A stretch of DNA of 64,000 nt from Streptomyces cirratus (GCF_014650775.1 NZ_BMVP01000001.1:124001-188000), one strand, 5' to 3'; counted from the first letter of the stretch, positions 47,478 to 58,793 are shown. Program-made: numbers and translations. The notes: a model not told the origin generated them from the sequence alone.

Positions 47478-48680
47478 CTACGGGGTTTCGGAGCGGCTCG
47501 GGGTGGGGGTGGGACTGGACTTCGGGGTGGGGGTGGGACTGGACTTCGGCGTGGGCGTGGGGGACGGCTTCGGGCTGGGAGTCGGCGTGGGCTTCGGAGT
47601 CGGGGTGGGGGTCGGCTTCGGCGTGGGCGTGGGCGTCGGGCTGGGCGTGGGCGTCGGGCTGGGCGTGGGCGTCGGGCTGGGCGTGGGCGTCGGGCTGGGT
47701 GTGGGGGTGGGCTTCGGGGTCGGCACCGGAGTAGGCGAAGGTGGCGGAGTAGGCGAAGGAGTCGGCGCCGCAGGCGGCTCGGGCGCATGCGTCGGCGGGG
47801 TCCCGGTGCCCGTGCCGACTTCGTCCGGAACCTCGTGCGTCCCGTTGAGGTAGTACGCGAACCAGGACCGGACCGTCCTCAGGTACTCCCCGGACTGGTT
47901 GTACGACAGCACCGCCCGGTCCAGGTCGGCGCCCACCCGCAGGTCACGGCTGCCCGCGCACAGGTAGCGCCCGGCGGCCAGCGCCGCGTCGTACACGTTG
48001 TTCGGGTCCCGACGGCCGTCCCCGTTGCCGTCCTGGCCCCACGCCGCCCATGTGGACGGGATGAACTGCATCGGCCCGACGGCGCGGTCGTGGCGGGCGT
48101 CTGCGTCGTAGGCACCTGCGTCGGTGTCCGCGATGTCCGCGAAGCCGTTGCCGTCGAGCACGGGGCCGAGGATCGGCCGGAGCGTGGTGCCCTCGGCGTC
48201 CACCCGGCCGCCCCGGGCCTGCCCCGACTCCACCTTGCCGATCGCCGCGAGCAGTTGCCAGGGCAGCCCGCACCGGGGGTCGGTCTCCGCGATCCTCCGC
48301 TCGGCGCGCCGGTACGCCGCGAGCACGCTCGCCGGTATCCCCCGGGCGCCCTCGGCCCCGCCCATGGCCACCGGCTCGTTGCCCGGCTCCCCCGCGGTCC
48401 CCGTGGCCGCGGGTGACGCGGGAGTACCCCCGGCCGGCGCGGCCCCGGGCTGCTGCGGCCCGTCGGGGGGCGGGAGTTCGGTGGAGTAGGCGGAGTCCCC
48501 GCCCAGGCCCGCGGTCGCGGAGGCGCCGGGCCCCTCCCCGGCGGCGACGGACGGCCGTTCCTCGCTGCCCGAGGCCGGCCCTTGGGAGGCGGTCACCGCG
48601 GCCACCACCAGCGCGGAGACCAATGCGGCGGCGCCGCTCCTGCGCAGCCGGACCAACCGGGCCGGTATTCGTCCCCGCAT
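47478..48680 (-). CDS. Secreted lytic murein transglycosylase with a long Pro/Thr tail
   Basis: A 400-aa exported peptidoglycan lytic transglycosylase of the SLT_2/MltB-like group. It has a twin-Arg-rich signal region ([19 protein letters not shown]), a variable linker, and the catalytic domain at about 110-265: [19 protein letters not shown] holds the catalytic Glu, followed by [21 protein letters not shown] and [18 protein letters not shown]. The C-terminal ~125 residues are Pro-Thr-Pro-Ser/Lys repeats, a likely wall-spanning spacer, coded by a near-tandem 12-18-bp repeat. The ATG follows GGGAGGAG; an upstream in-frame start was rejected. It would cut glycan strands during growth or division. 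Confidence 0.9.
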   Translation of the reverse strand: MRGRIPARLVRLRRSGAAALVSALVVAAVTASQGPASGSEERPSVAAGEGPGASATAGLGGDSAYSTELPPPDGPQQPGAAPAGGTPASPAATGTAGEPGNEPVAMGGAEGARGIPASVLAAYRRAERRIAETDPRCGLPWQLLAAIGKVESGQARGGRVDAEGTTLRPILGPVLDGNGFADIADTDAGAYDADARHDRAVGPMQFIPSTWAAWGQDGNGDGRRDPNNVYDAALAAGRYLCAGSRDLRVGADLDRAVLSYNQSGEYLRTVRSWFAYYLNGTHEVPDEVGTGTGTPPTHAPEPPAAPTPSPTPPPSPTPVPTPKPTPTPSPTPTPSPTPTPSPTPTPSPTPTPTPKPTPTPTPKPTPTPSPKPSPTPTPKSSPTPTPKSSPTPTPSRSETP

Positions 48681-48830
48681 GAGCCTGACTCCTCCCCGTC
48701 GACGTCCGCGTGACCCTACGTCAGGTGCCTGCACAAGGCACGTACCGGAGGCGGGACTTCACCATTCCCGCACCTCCTGCGCAGGTCCCGCATACTGTCC
48801 CGGACCGTTTCGCGAACGAGAAGGGGCGCC

Positions 48831-49703
48831 ATGCCGTTCACCCTCAGCCATGCGGCGGCCGTACTTCCGGCCGTCCGACGGGCCGGGCGCGCCCGCGGGC
48901 CGCTGGTCGCCTCCGCGCTGGTACTGGGTTCGTTCGCCCCGGACACGTTCTACTTCCTGGACGCGGTGGTGGAGGGCGTGATGGGGTACGGCGATTTCAC
49001 CCACTCCCTTCTCGGGGTGGTGACGGCCGACGCCGCGCTGACCGCCGCCCTGGCCGCCTGCTGGCTGCTTCTGCGCGAGCCTCTGATCGCCCTGCTGCCA
49101 CCGGCCTGGCGGGGCAGGGCGTACGCCTTGCTGCGGGGTGAGGACTGGCGCGCGGGCCGCCGGCCGGCCGTGCTCGCGCTCTGGTTCTACCTTTCGGCGG
49201 TGCTCGGCTCCTTGACGCACGTGGTGTGGGACAGCTTCACGCACCTCGACCGGTGGGGGACCGACGCGCTGCCCGGGCTGGGCGAGCCGCTCGCCTTCGG
49301 TCTGCCCCTCTACTCCTACCTCCAGTACGGCAGTTCGGCGCTCGCCGCCTGCGCCCTGCTGTGGTTCACGGTGAGCGCACTGCGCCGCCTGCCGCTGTCG
49401 CCCGCCCCGCGGTCCGTGCCGTCGCTGGGGCGGGCGGAGGCGTGGTGCGCGGCCGCTCTGCTCGCGGCGTGCGTCGGGGCGGGGGTCACGATGCGGGTGC
49501 TGCGCTACTTCACGTTCTTCGACCGGATCCGTACGCCCCTCGACATCATCCCGACCGTCTGTTTCGGCGCGGGCGGCGGCCTCTTGGTGGCGCTGCTGCT
49601 CTACGGGGCCCTGGTGCGGCTGCGCCACCCCCGCGGCGACCGGCGCGGCAGCGACGCCCGTGGGAGTGACGATGAGCGGCGGACGCCCGTCCCCACCGTG
49701 TAG
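48831..49703 (+). CDS. DUF4184-family membrane protein
   Basis: A 290-aa membrane protein with about six helices. Family features are MPFTLSHAAAVLPAVR at the start, FAPDTFYFLDAVVEGVMGYGDFTHSLLG near residue 45 and LGSLTHVVWDSFTHLDRWG near 125, whose His and Asp residues suggest metal binding like phospholipase/hydrolase-type membrane proteins. The C-terminus is basic and cytosolic. Function unknown. Its end is overlapped by a hairpin shared with polA. Confidence 0.85.
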   Translation: MPFTLSHAAAVLPAVRRAGRARGPLVASALVLGSFAPDTFYFLDAVVEGVMGYGDFTHSLLGVVTADAALTAALAACWLLLREPLIALLPPAWRGRAYALLRGEDWRAGRRPAVLALWFYLSAVLGSLTHVVWDSFTHLDRWGTDALPGLGEPLAFGLPLYSYLQYGSSALAACALLWFTVSALRRLPLSPAPRSVPSLGRAEAWCAAALLAACVGAGVTMRVLRYFTFFDRIRTPLDIIPTVCFGAGGGLLVALLLYGALVRLRHPRGDRRGSDARGSDDERRTPVPTV

Positions 49704-49715
49704 CGGGGACGGGCG
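49684..49715. terminator. Bidirectional terminator between the DUF4184 gene and polA
   Basis: An 11-bp perfect stem (CGCCCGTCCCC / GGGGACGGGCG) with a 10-nt loop that contains the stop codon of the DUF4184 gene; it ends 22 nt before the polA stop on the other strand. Confidence 0.75.
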
Positions 49716-49736
49716 CCGGGACGGCCGCGGCCGCGA

Positions 49737-52457
49737 TCAGTGCGCGGCGGACTCCCAGTCGGGGCCGACGCCCACGGACACGTCGAGCGGGGCGCGCAGG
49801 TCGACGGCGGCGGCCATCTCGCGGCGTACCAGTGCCTCCACCTTCTTGCGCTCGCCGGGGGCGATCTCCAGCACGATTTCGTCGTGGACCTGGAGCAGCA
49901 TGCGCGAGGTGAGCCCGGCCTCGGTGAGGGCCCGGTCCACGCGCAGCATCGCGACCTTGACGATGTCGGCGGCGGTCCCCTGGATGGGGGCGTTCAGCGC
50001 CATCCGCTCGGCGGCCTCGCGGCGCAGCCGGTTGTCGCTGTTGAGGTCGGGCAGGTAGCGGCGGCGGCCCAGTACGGTCTCGGTGTAGCCGGTGGCGCGG
50101 GCCTCCTCCACGACGCGCTGGAGGTAGTCGCGTACCCCGCCGAACCGCTCGAAGAAGGTCTCCATCAGGCCCCGCGCCTCGGCGGGTTCGATGTTCAGCT
50201 GCTGCGACAGGCCGAAGGCGGACAGCCCGTAGGCCAGGCCGTACGACATGGCCTTGATCTTGCGGCGCATCTCCGGGTCGACCCGGTCGCGTTCCACGCC
50301 GAACACCTGGGAGGCGACGGTGGTGTGCAGGTCCTCGCCCGACAAGAACGCCTCGATCAGGCCCTCGTCCTCGGAGAGGTGGGCCATGACGCGCAGCTCG
50401 ATCTGGCTGTAGTCGGCGGTCATGAGGGACTCGTAGCCCTCGCCGACGACGAAACCGCGGCGGATGGCGCGGCCCTCGTCGGTGCGCACCGGCACGTTCT
50501 GCAGGTTGGGGTCGGTGGAGGACAGGCGGCCGGTCGCGGCGACGGTCTGGCTGAAGCTGGTGTGGACGCGGCCGTCGGCGGCGATCGACTTGACCAGGCC
50601 CTCGACGGTGACGCGCAGCTTGGCCTGCTCCCGGTGGCGGAGCATGATCACCGGGAGTTCGTGGTCGGTCTGGGTCGCGAGCCACGCCAGGGCGTCCGCG
50701 TCGGTGGTGTAGCCGGTCTTGGTCTTCTTCGTCTTGGGCAGGTCCAGCTCGCCGAAGAACACTTCCTGGAGCTGCTTGGGCGAGCCGAGGTTGAACTCGT
50801 GGCCGACGGCCGCGTGCGCCTCCTTCACCGCCTGCTGCACGGCTCCCGCGAACTGCTGCTCCATGCCTTCGAGGTGGTCGCGGTCGGCGGCGACGCCGGC
50901 CCGCTCCATCCTGGCCAGCAGCTCGGAGGTCGGCAGCTCCATGTCGTGGAGGAGCTCGACGGCGCCCACCTCGGCGAGCTTGCCGGTGAAGGCCTCGCCC
51001 AGGTCCAGGACGGCGCGGGCCTGCGCCATCAGGGCCTCCGCCTCGGCGGTCTCGTCGGCGCCGAAGGCGAGCTGACCGTCGGCGGCGGCCGGGGCGAGTT
51101 CCCGGTGCAGGTACTCGTTGGACAGGGCGTCAAGCGCGAAGGAGCGGCGGCCGGGCTTGACCAGGTAGGCGGCGAGCGCGGTGTCCATGGTGACGCCCGC
51201 GAGGGTCCAGCCGTGTTCGGGGAAGACCCGCATCAGGCCCTTGGCGTTGTGCACGACCTTGGGCTTCGCCGGGTCGGCGGCCCAGGCGGCGAAGGCCCGC
51301 TCGTCGGCCTCGTCCAGCTCGGACGGCTCGAACCAGGCGGCGGGGCCGCCGGCCGTGGCCAGCGCGATCTCGCTGATGTTGCCCTGGCCCAGACCCCAGC
51401 TGTCGACGGTCGACACGCCGAGGGCCTCACCGGCGTGGCGCTCCAGCCAGGGGGCGAGCTCGCCCGCGCCCAGCACGGATCCGTCCAGCTCCACCCCGGC
51501 CGCCGGGGCGGGGGCCTGCACTTCGGCGGCGCCCGGGTCCATCGCCAGCAGCCGCTCGCGCAGCGAGGCGTTGCGGATCTCCAGCACGTCCAGCACACCC
51601 GTGACCGCGGGCCGGTCGTAGGGGGTGCGCGCCAGGTCGGCGGGGGTCTTGTCCAGCTGGACGTCCTTGACCATCTCCGTCAGGACGCGGTTGAGCTTCA
51701 CCGACTCCAGGTGGTCACGGAAGTTCTGCCCGGCCTTGCCCTTGACCTCCTCGGCGCGCTCCACCAGCTCCTTGAACGACCCGAACTGCGTGATCCACTT
51801 GGCGGCGGTCTTCTCGCCGACGCCCGGGATGCCCGGCAGGTTGTCGGACGGGTCGCCGCGCAGCGCCGCGAAGTCCGGGTACTGCTGCGGGGTGAGCCCG
51901 TACTTCTCCTCGACCTTCTCGGGGGTGAAACGGGTCAGCTCGGAGACGCCCTTGGTCGGGTAGAGCACGGTGGTGTGCTCGGAGACGAGCTGGAAGGAGT
52001 CCCGGTCGCCCGTGACGATCAGCACCTCGAAGCCCTCGGCCTCGGCCTGCGTGGCCAGCGTCGCGATCACGTCGTCGGCCTCGAAGCCGTCGACCGCGAA
52101 CCGCGGCACGTTCATCGCGTCCAGGAGCTCGCCGATCAGCTCGACCTGTCCCTTGAACTCGTCGGGCGTCTTGGAGCGGTTCGCCTTGTACTCGGGGAAC
52201 TCCGTCGCCCGCCACGTCTTGCGGGACACGTCGAACGCCACCGCGAAGTGCGTGGGCGCCTCGTCGCGCAGCGTGTTCGCCAGCATCGACGCGAAGCCGT
52301 AGATGGCGTTGGTCGGCTGGCCCGTCGCGGTGGTGAAGTTCTCCGCGGGCAGCGCGAAGAACGCCCGGTACGCCAGGGAGTGCCCGTCCATGAGCATCAG
52401 GCGGGGGCGGTCCGCTGCGGTCGGCTGGTCGGTCTTCTTCGATGCTGAATCTGCCAC
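49737..52457 (-). CDS. polA: DNA polymerase I
   Basis: A 906-aa Pol I for Okazaki-fragment processing and repair synthesis. Residues 1-300 are the 5'-3' exonuclease (LMLMDGHSLAYRAFFALP, FEADDVIATLA, LRGDPSDNLPGIPGVGEKTA). Residues ~310-500 have the proofreading fold but the usual DxE site reads GVSTVDSWGLG, so 3'-5' exonuclease is probably lost, as in other actinobacteria. The polymerase domain has motif A TADYSQIELRVMAHLS, O-helix RRKIKAMSYGLAYGLSAFG and motif C LLQVHDEIVLE. The start is a GTG; TAGGAT sits 7 nt upstream, a good -10 for a leaderless transcript, and the upstream ORF extension was rejected as it has no family similarity. Confidence 0.95.
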   Translation of the reverse strand: MADSASKKTDQPTAADRPRLMLMDGHSLAYRAFFALPAENFTTATGQPTNAIYGFASMLANTLRDEAPTHFAVAFDVSRKTWRATEFPEYKANRSKTPDEFKGQVELIGELLDAMNVPRFAVDGFEADDVIATLATQAEAEGFEVLIVTGDRDSFQLVSEHTTVLYPTKGVSELTRFTPEKVEEKYGLTPQQYPDFAALRGDPSDNLPGIPGVGEKTAAKWITQFGSFKELVERAEEVKGKAGQNFRDHLESVKLNRVLTEMVKDVQLDKTPADLARTPYDRPAVTGVLDVLEIRNASLRERLLAMDPGAAEVQAPAPAAGVELDGSVLGAGELAPWLERHAGEALGVSTVDSWGLGQGNISEIALATAGGPAAWFEPSELDEADERAFAAWAADPAKPKVVHNAKGLMRVFPEHGWTLAGVTMDTALAAYLVKPGRRSFALDALSNEYLHRELAPAAADGQLAFGADETAEAEALMAQARAVLDLGEAFTGKLAEVGAVELLHDMELPTSELLARMERAGVAADRDHLEGMEQQFAGAVQQAVKEAHAAVGHEFNLGSPKQLQEVFFGELDLPKTKKTKTGYTTDADALAWLATQTDHELPVIMLRHREQAKLRVTVEGLVKSIAADGRVHTSFSQTVAATGRLSSTDPNLQNVPVRTDEGRAIRRGFVVGEGYESLMTADYSQIELRVMAHLSEDEGLIEAFLSGEDLHTTVASQVFGVERDRVDPEMRRKIKAMSYGLAYGLSAFGLSQQLNIEPAEARGLMETFFERFGGVRDYLQRVVEEARATGYTETVLGRRRYLPDLNSDNRLRREAAERMALNAPIQGTAADIVKVAMLRVDRALTEAGLTSRMLLQVHDEIVLEIAPGERKKVEALVRREMAAAVDLRAPLDVSVGVGPDWESAAH

Positions 52458-52602
52458 GCCTCCGATCCTAGGCGTCCGCTGTGACAATCCGGGACGGCAG
52501 CTCTCGCCGCCCGGGATGTCGGCGGGGCGTGACAGGATCTGCTGAACACGCGATGCGCGCGGCCCCGCCGACGCGATGCCCGGATGCTCGAAGGGGAGCG
52601 AC

Positions 52603-54873
<2,271 letters not shown>

Positions 54874-54931
54874 TAGAACGACCTCAGGACAAGATGGTTA
54901 ACGAACGTTGACACACGAACGGAGCCGGCCC

Positions 54932-55390
54932 ATGGGCGAGCAGCACGCAGTGAAGTTCCCGCAGGAGGTCCTCGACGAGTACGCGGCCCTGGGCGTGGAC
55001 CTGCCCGCCCTGTTCTCGGCGGGCGACCTCGGCGAGCGCATGGACATCCGCATCCTGGAGGCCTCGGCCGACCGTGTGGTGGGCACCATGCCCGTCAAGG
55101 GCAACACCCAGCCCTACGGACTCCTGCACGGCGGAGCCTCCGCCGTCCTCGCCGAGACGCTCGGCTCGGTCGGCGCGATGATGCACGGCGGCATCAACAA
55201 GATCGCCGTCGGCGTCGACCTGAACTGCACCCACCACCGCGGCGCCCGCTCCGGCCTGGTCACCGGCGTCGCCACCCCCGTCCACAAGGGCCGCTCCACC
55301 GCCACCTTCGAAATCGTCATCACCGACGACCAGGACAAGCGCGTCTGCACGGCCCGCCTCACCTGCCTCCTGCGCGACACGAACTCGTAA
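54932..55390 (+). CDS. PaaI-type hotdog-fold thioesterase
   Basis: A 152-aa thioesterase. The hotdog fold is seen in ASADRVVGTMPVKGNTQPYGLLHGGASAVLAET (the HGG helix with catalytic Asp/Glu region) and GVDLNCTHHRGARSGLVTGVAT. It hydrolyses aromatic or medium acyl-CoA; PaaI proper belongs to phenylacetate breakdown, which is absent from this window, so a house-cleaning role is likelier. An in-frame TTG upstream is possible but GGAG stands at the right distance from the ATG chosen. Confidence 0.87.
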   Translation: MGEQHAVKFPQEVLDEYAALGVDLPALFSAGDLGERMDIRILEASADRVVGTMPVKGNTQPYGLLHGGASAVLAETLGSVGAMMHGGINKIAVGVDLNCTHHRGARSGLVTGVATPVHKGRSTATFEIVITDDQDKRVCTARLTCLLRDTNS

Positions 55391-55411
55391 CGGCCTTTGC
55401 GCCGACAGCAG

Positions 55412-55440
55412 TTGTGCTGTCCCCGGCGCCGGTCTAGCGT
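55412..55440 (+). promoter_or_regulatory. Promoter TTGTGC-N17-TAGCGT for a leaderless short ORF
   Basis: TTGTGC, a 17-nt spacer and TAGCGT match the HrdB-type consensus. The -10 ends seven nucleotides before an ATG, so the transcript is predicted to begin at or just before that codon. Confidence 0.55.
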
Positions 55441-55447
55441 TCCCCGC

Positions 55448-55591
55448 ATGGGATCCGGACCGGCGCCGCGGCGCGCAACCGCCACCCGCGCGGCGACCGC
55501 AGTCCCGAGCGCCGTCCCGGACGCCACGACCGCCCTCCCGGACGCCGCGACCGCCGTTCCGGACGCCCCGGCCGGCGGGCCCCGGCGGTGA
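55448..55591 (+). CDS. Leaderless short ORF coupled to the anchored-protein gene
   Basis: A 47-codon frame beginning at the ATG just after a plausible promoter. It encodes an Ala/Pro/Thr/Val-rich peptide (RRATATRAATAVPSAVPDAT, then ALPDAATAVPDAP). Its stop overlaps the next gene's GTG as GTGA, so it could act to bring ribosomes to that gene. Repetition of AVPDA-like units suggests a low-complexity leader with no fold. I know no homologue. Coding is supported only by the promoter placement, the start and the overlap. Confidence 0.4.
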   Translation: MGSGPAPRRATATRAATAVPSAVPDATTALPDAATAVPDAPAGGPRR

Positions 55592-56217
55592 GCGGCGGCA
55601 TCGGCCCCGTCGAGCCCGGGGACGGCACCTCGGGCCATGAGATCCCGCGCACGGAGCCCCGTGGACCCGCCCTCACACGGACCGGCTCCAGCCGTGGACG
55701 CCGCCGGACCGTCATCGCCGTCACGGCCGTGCTCTGCACCGCCGGCCTCACCTTCGGGCTCGCCCACCGGTATGCCGGACGCCCCCGGCCCGCGCCGCAG
55801 ACGCAGGCCGCGCCCTCCCAGACCGTCTCCCTCTCCTACGGCGAACCGGTCGATCCACCCACCTCGGACCTCGCGTTCGCGTTCACTGTGCGTGTGCGCA
55901 GCGAGTCCGCCCTGCCCGTCTCCGTCGACCGGATCACGCAGCCGTCGCAGGCACTGAGCGTAGTGATCAAGCCACCGCTGCCCCTCGTGGTGGCCAAGGG
56001 GGAGCTCCGCGAGCTGGTCATCGGGATTCGGGTCGGCGACTGCGTGCATGTGGCACGGAATTCCGGGCTGCCTTTCCTGGAAGTAACCCTCAGTAATGGA
56101 ATCGTGAAAGAGGACCACAGTTACATCCCCGGTGACCGATATGCACGGGATCTTTCCGTCGCCCTGACCAGGGCCTGTCCCGAAGATCGAGACGTCACCC
56201 CTCCGACGCCGTCATGA
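55588..56217 (+). CDS. Membrane-anchored extracytoplasmic protein of unknown function
   Basis: A 209-aa protein with a cytosolic N-terminal ~40 residues, a single membrane helix (TVIAVTAVLCTAGLTFGLA) and a ~140-residue outer beta-rich domain (SLSYGEPVDPPTSDLAFAF, VSVDRITQPSQALSVVIKP, ELRELVIGIRVGDCVHV). Two Cys residues may pair. Similar domains are annotated as Tat-signal or DUF-like in streptomycetes; I cannot name the family with confidence. Its GTG overlaps the stop of a short leaderless ORF. An 8-bp hairpin follows. Confidence 0.7.
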   Translation: MSGGIGPVEPGDGTSGHEIPRTEPRGPALTRTGSSRGRRRTVIAVTAVLCTAGLTFGLAHRYAGRPRPAPQTQAAPSQTVSLSYGEPVDPPTSDLAFAFTVRVRSESALPVSVDRITQPSQALSVVIKPPLPLVVAKGELRELVIGIRVGDCVHVARNSGLPFLEVTLSNGIVKEDHSYIPGDRYARDLSVALTRACPEDRDVTPPTPS

Positions 56218-56230
56218 GCAAAACTCCCCA

Positions 56231-56252
56231 GAGTCCTGGAATGACAGGACTC
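56231..56252 (+). terminator. Hairpin after the 55588-56217 gene
   Basis: Perfect 8-bp stem GAGTCCTG / CAGGACTC with a 6-nt loop, 14 nt past the stop codon. Modest stability. Confidence 0.55.
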
Positions 56253-56344
56253 AAACCACCCCACGGTCCTGCCGCATCTCAGCATGCGGACTGCACGAAA
56301 CCGGCTGCAATTCCCCCGTTCCACCCGCACCGGTCCGGTATGTA

Positions 56345-56360
56345 TTACGCCGTGGCATAA
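56345..56360. promoter_or_regulatory. Inverted repeat upstream of the liv operon
   Basis: TTACGCC GT GGCATAA is a dyad with one mismatch per arm (TTAxGCC / GGCxTAA), 160 nt before livJ. It is a candidate operator for a regulator of amino acid uptake; none is assigned. Confidence 0.4.
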
Positions 56361-56518
56361 CAAGAGAGTCACATCATTGGCCTGAGCCCTCCATAACGTC
56401 CGAAGTCCCGCTTAGAGTCACCGCCAGTTACCGCGACCACCGGATTCCATTCAGTTCGGTTCCGCGCGTTCGACTCGACGCGTCCCAGGGGGGACGCGGC
56501 GCCAGGAAAGGACTGATC

Positions 56519-57751
56519 GTGCGTCATCGTCAGCTCATCGCCGTGACGGCCGCCCTCGCCGCGGGCGCTCTCACTCTCACCGCCTGTGGTTCGCGCGACG
56601 ACAAGGCCGGCTCCACCGGTGACGGTGGCGGCACCACGGTCGTCATAGGCGTCGACGCCCCGCTGACCGGCGACCTCTCCGCCCTCGGCCTCGGCATCAA
56701 GAACTCCGCCGACCTCGCCGCCAAGCAGGCCAACGAGAAGAAGTACGTCAAGGGCGTCACCTTCAAGATCCAGGCCCTCGACGACCAGGCCCAGGCCTCC
56801 TCCGGCCAGCAGAACGCCACCAAGCTCACCGCCGACAAGACCGTCCTCGGCGTCGTCGGCCCCCTCAACTCCTCGGTGTCCGAGTCGATGCAGAAGGTCT
56901 TCGACGACGCCAAACTGGCCCAGATCTCCCCGGCCAACACCAGCCCCTCCCTGACCCAGGGCCCCAAGTGGGCCGAAGGCCAGAAGGTCCGCACCTACAA
57001 GAGCTACTTCCGCACCGCGACCACGGACGCCATCCAGGGCCCGTTCGCCGCGCAGTACCTCTTCAACAAGGCGGGCAAGAAGAAGGTCTTCATCATCGAT
57101 GACAAGAAGACCTACGGCGCCGGCCTCGCCGGAACCTTCAAGGGCGAGTTCACCAAGCTCGGCGGCCAGGTCGTCGGCGAAGGCCACATCGACCCGGAGT
57201 CCAAGGACTTCTCCGCGATCGTGACCCAGGTCAAGAGCTCCGGCGCCGACGTCGTCTACTACGGCGGCGAATACCCCGCGGCCGGCCCCCTCAGCAAGCA
57301 GATCAAGGCCTCCGGCACCAACATCCCGCTCGTCGGCGGCGACGGCATGAAGGACAAGAAGTACGTCGAGCTCGCCGGAGCCGAAGCCCAGGGCGACCTG
57401 TGCACCTCCGTCGGCGCACCCGTCGAGACCCTGCCTTCCGCCAAGGACTTCATCGCCAACTACAAGAAGGCCGGCTACAAGGACGACTACTCCGCCTACG
57501 GCGGCTACTCGTACGACTCCGCCTGGGCCGTCATCGAGGCCGTCAAGAAGGTCGTCGACGACAACAACGGCAAGCTCCCCTCGGACGCCCGCGCCAAGGT
57601 CCTCGAAGCCGTCCAGGGCGTCAACTTCGACGGCGTGACCGGCAAGGTCTCCTTCGACGAGTTCGGTGACGCCACCAACAAGCAGCTGACCGTCTACAAG
57701 GTCGACGGCGACGACTTCAAGACCGTCGAGTCCGGCACCCTCGGCAGCTGA
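56519..57751 (+). CDS. livJ: Branched-chain amino acid ABC transporter, substrate-binding lipoprotein
   Basis: The periplasmic-type type I binding protein of a Leu/Ile/Val transporter, here lipid-anchored. The 410-aa product starts with a signal peptide ending in a lipobox (LTLTAC, Cys near residue 22), then the LivJ fold: IGVDAPLTGDLSALGLGIKN, VLGVVGPLNSSVSESMQ, VFIIDDKKTYGAGLAGTFKG and DVVYYGGEYPAAGPLSKQI. The GTG follows GGAAAGG. First gene of livJ-H-M-G-F; a strong hairpin after it should let more binding protein be made than channel subunits. Other substrates such as short amides cannot be excluded. Confidence 0.93.
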   Translation: MRHRQLIAVTAALAAGALTLTACGSRDDKAGSTGDGGGTTVVIGVDAPLTGDLSALGLGIKNSADLAAKQANEKKYVKGVTFKIQALDDQAQASSGQQNATKLTADKTVLGVVGPLNSSVSESMQKVFDDAKLAQISPANTSPSLTQGPKWAEGQKVRTYKSYFRTATTDAIQGPFAAQYLFNKAGKKKVFIIDDKKTYGAGLAGTFKGEFTKLGGQVVGEGHIDPESKDFSAIVTQVKSSGADVVYYGGEYPAAGPLSKQIKASGTNIPLVGGDGMKDKKYVELAGAEAQGDLCTSVGAPVETLPSAKDFIANYKKAGYKDDYSAYGGYSYDSAWAVIEAVKKVVDDNNGKLPSDARAKVLEAVQGVNFDGVTGKVSFDEFGDATNKQLTVYKVDGDDFKTVESGTLGS

Positions 57752-57791
57752 CCATCCTCCGCTAGCTCGCTAGCAGCCCACCCCTCATTTG

Positions 57792-57824
57792 CCGCGCGGG
57801 GCGCGCACACAGCGCCCCGCGCGG
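57792..57824 (+). terminator. Partial terminator between livJ and livH
   Basis: A 13-bp perfect stem CCGCGCGGGGCGC / GCGCCCCGCGCGG with a 7-nt loop, 40 nt after the livJ stop and 34 nt before the livH start. It probably attenuates transcription into the permease genes and protects the livJ transcript 3' end. Confidence 0.75.
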
Positions 57825-57858
57825 TGTCACATCCGTCGAAAGACTCGGAGGACCTGCG

Positions 57859-58788
57859 GTGCACGAACTGCCGCAACAGCTGGTCAACGGCCTGCTACTG
57901 GGATCCATGTACGGGCTCGTCGCCATCGGCTACACGATGGTCTATGGCATCGTCCAGCTCATCAACTTCGCGCATGGCGAGATCTTCATGACCGGCGGCT
58001 TCGGAGCCCTCACGGTCTGGCTGATGCTCCCCACCGGCACCACCATGTGGATCGCGCTGCCGCTCATGCTCATAGGCGCGGTCATCGTCGCCACCCTCAT
58101 AGCCGTGGGAGCCGAACGCTTCGCCTACCGACCGCTGCGCACAGCGCCCCGGCTCGCCCCGCTCATCACCGCCATCGGCCTCTCCATCGTCCTCCAGCAG
58201 GCGGTATGGGCCTGGTACCCCGACGCGAAGTCTTCCGTAGTCTTCCCCCAGATCCCCGGGGGCGCCTTCCACCTCGGCAGCGTCACCATCCAGACCGGTG
58301 ACGTCTTCCTCCTGATCGCCGCCCCCATCTCCATGGCCTTCCTCGGCTTCTTCGTCAAGAAGACCCGCACCGGCCGCGGCATGCAGGCAACCGCCCAAGA
58401 CCCCGACACCGCGAAGCTCATGGGCATCAACACCGACCGCATCATCACGGTCGCCTTCGCCCTCGGCGCCGCATTCGCCGCCATCGGAGCCGTCGCCTAC
58501 GGCCTCAAGTACGGCGAAGTCAACTACCGCATGGGCTTCATCCTCGGCCTCAAGGCCTTCACCGCCGCCGTCCTCGGCGGCATCGGGAACATCTACGGCG
58601 CCATGATCGGCGGCCTGGTCCTCGGCCTCGCCGAGACCCTCACCACCGCATACATCGCCGACGTCCCCGGCATGAGCCAGCTCGGCGGCCAGTCCTGGGG
58701 CAACACCTGGGCGTTCGTACTCCTCATCCTCGTGCTCCTCCTGCGGCCCCAGGGCCTGCTGGGCGAGCGCGTGGCGGACAGGGCGTGA
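57859..58788 (+). CDS. livH: Branched-chain amino acid ABC transporter permease LivH
   Basis: A 309-aa permease with about eight membrane helices. It opens LPQQLVNGLLLGSMYGLVAIG and contains the EAA-like loop region (GRGMQATAQDPDTAKLMGIN) that contacts the ATPases, then TAAVLGGIGNIYGAMIGGLV, a LivH hallmark. The GTG start is six nucleotides after GGAGGA. It pairs with LivM to form the channel. Confidence 0.93.
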   Translation: MHELPQQLVNGLLLGSMYGLVAIGYTMVYGIVQLINFAHGEIFMTGGFGALTVWLMLPTGTTMWIALPLMLIGAVIVATLIAVGAERFAYRPLRTAPRLAPLITAIGLSIVLQQAVWAWYPDAKSSVVFPQIPGGAFHLGSVTIQTGDVFLLIAAPISMAFLGFFVKKTRTGRGMQATAQDPDTAKLMGINTDRIITVAFALGAAFAAIGAVAYGLKYGEVNYRMGFILGLKAFTAAVLGGIGNIYGAMIGGLVLGLAETLTTAYIADVPGMSQLGGQSWGNTWAFVLLILVLLLRPQGLLGERVADRA

Positions 58789-58793
58789 GAACC

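Larger units (their letters stand above)
56218..56518. other. Intergenic control region of the liv operon
   Basis: No gene is seen. It is less GC-rich than coding DNA. It contains the terminator of the preceding gene, an inverted repeat centred near 56352 and the Shine-Dalgarno GGAAAGG. A confident -35/-10 pair for the liv operon is not apparent; TAGAGT near 56415 and TAACGT near 56394 are the best -10 candidates. Confidence 0.55.

Noticed and set aside
47500..47760. Tandem repeats as a separate element
   Set aside because: They are codons for the Pro-Thr tail of the lytic transglycosylase.
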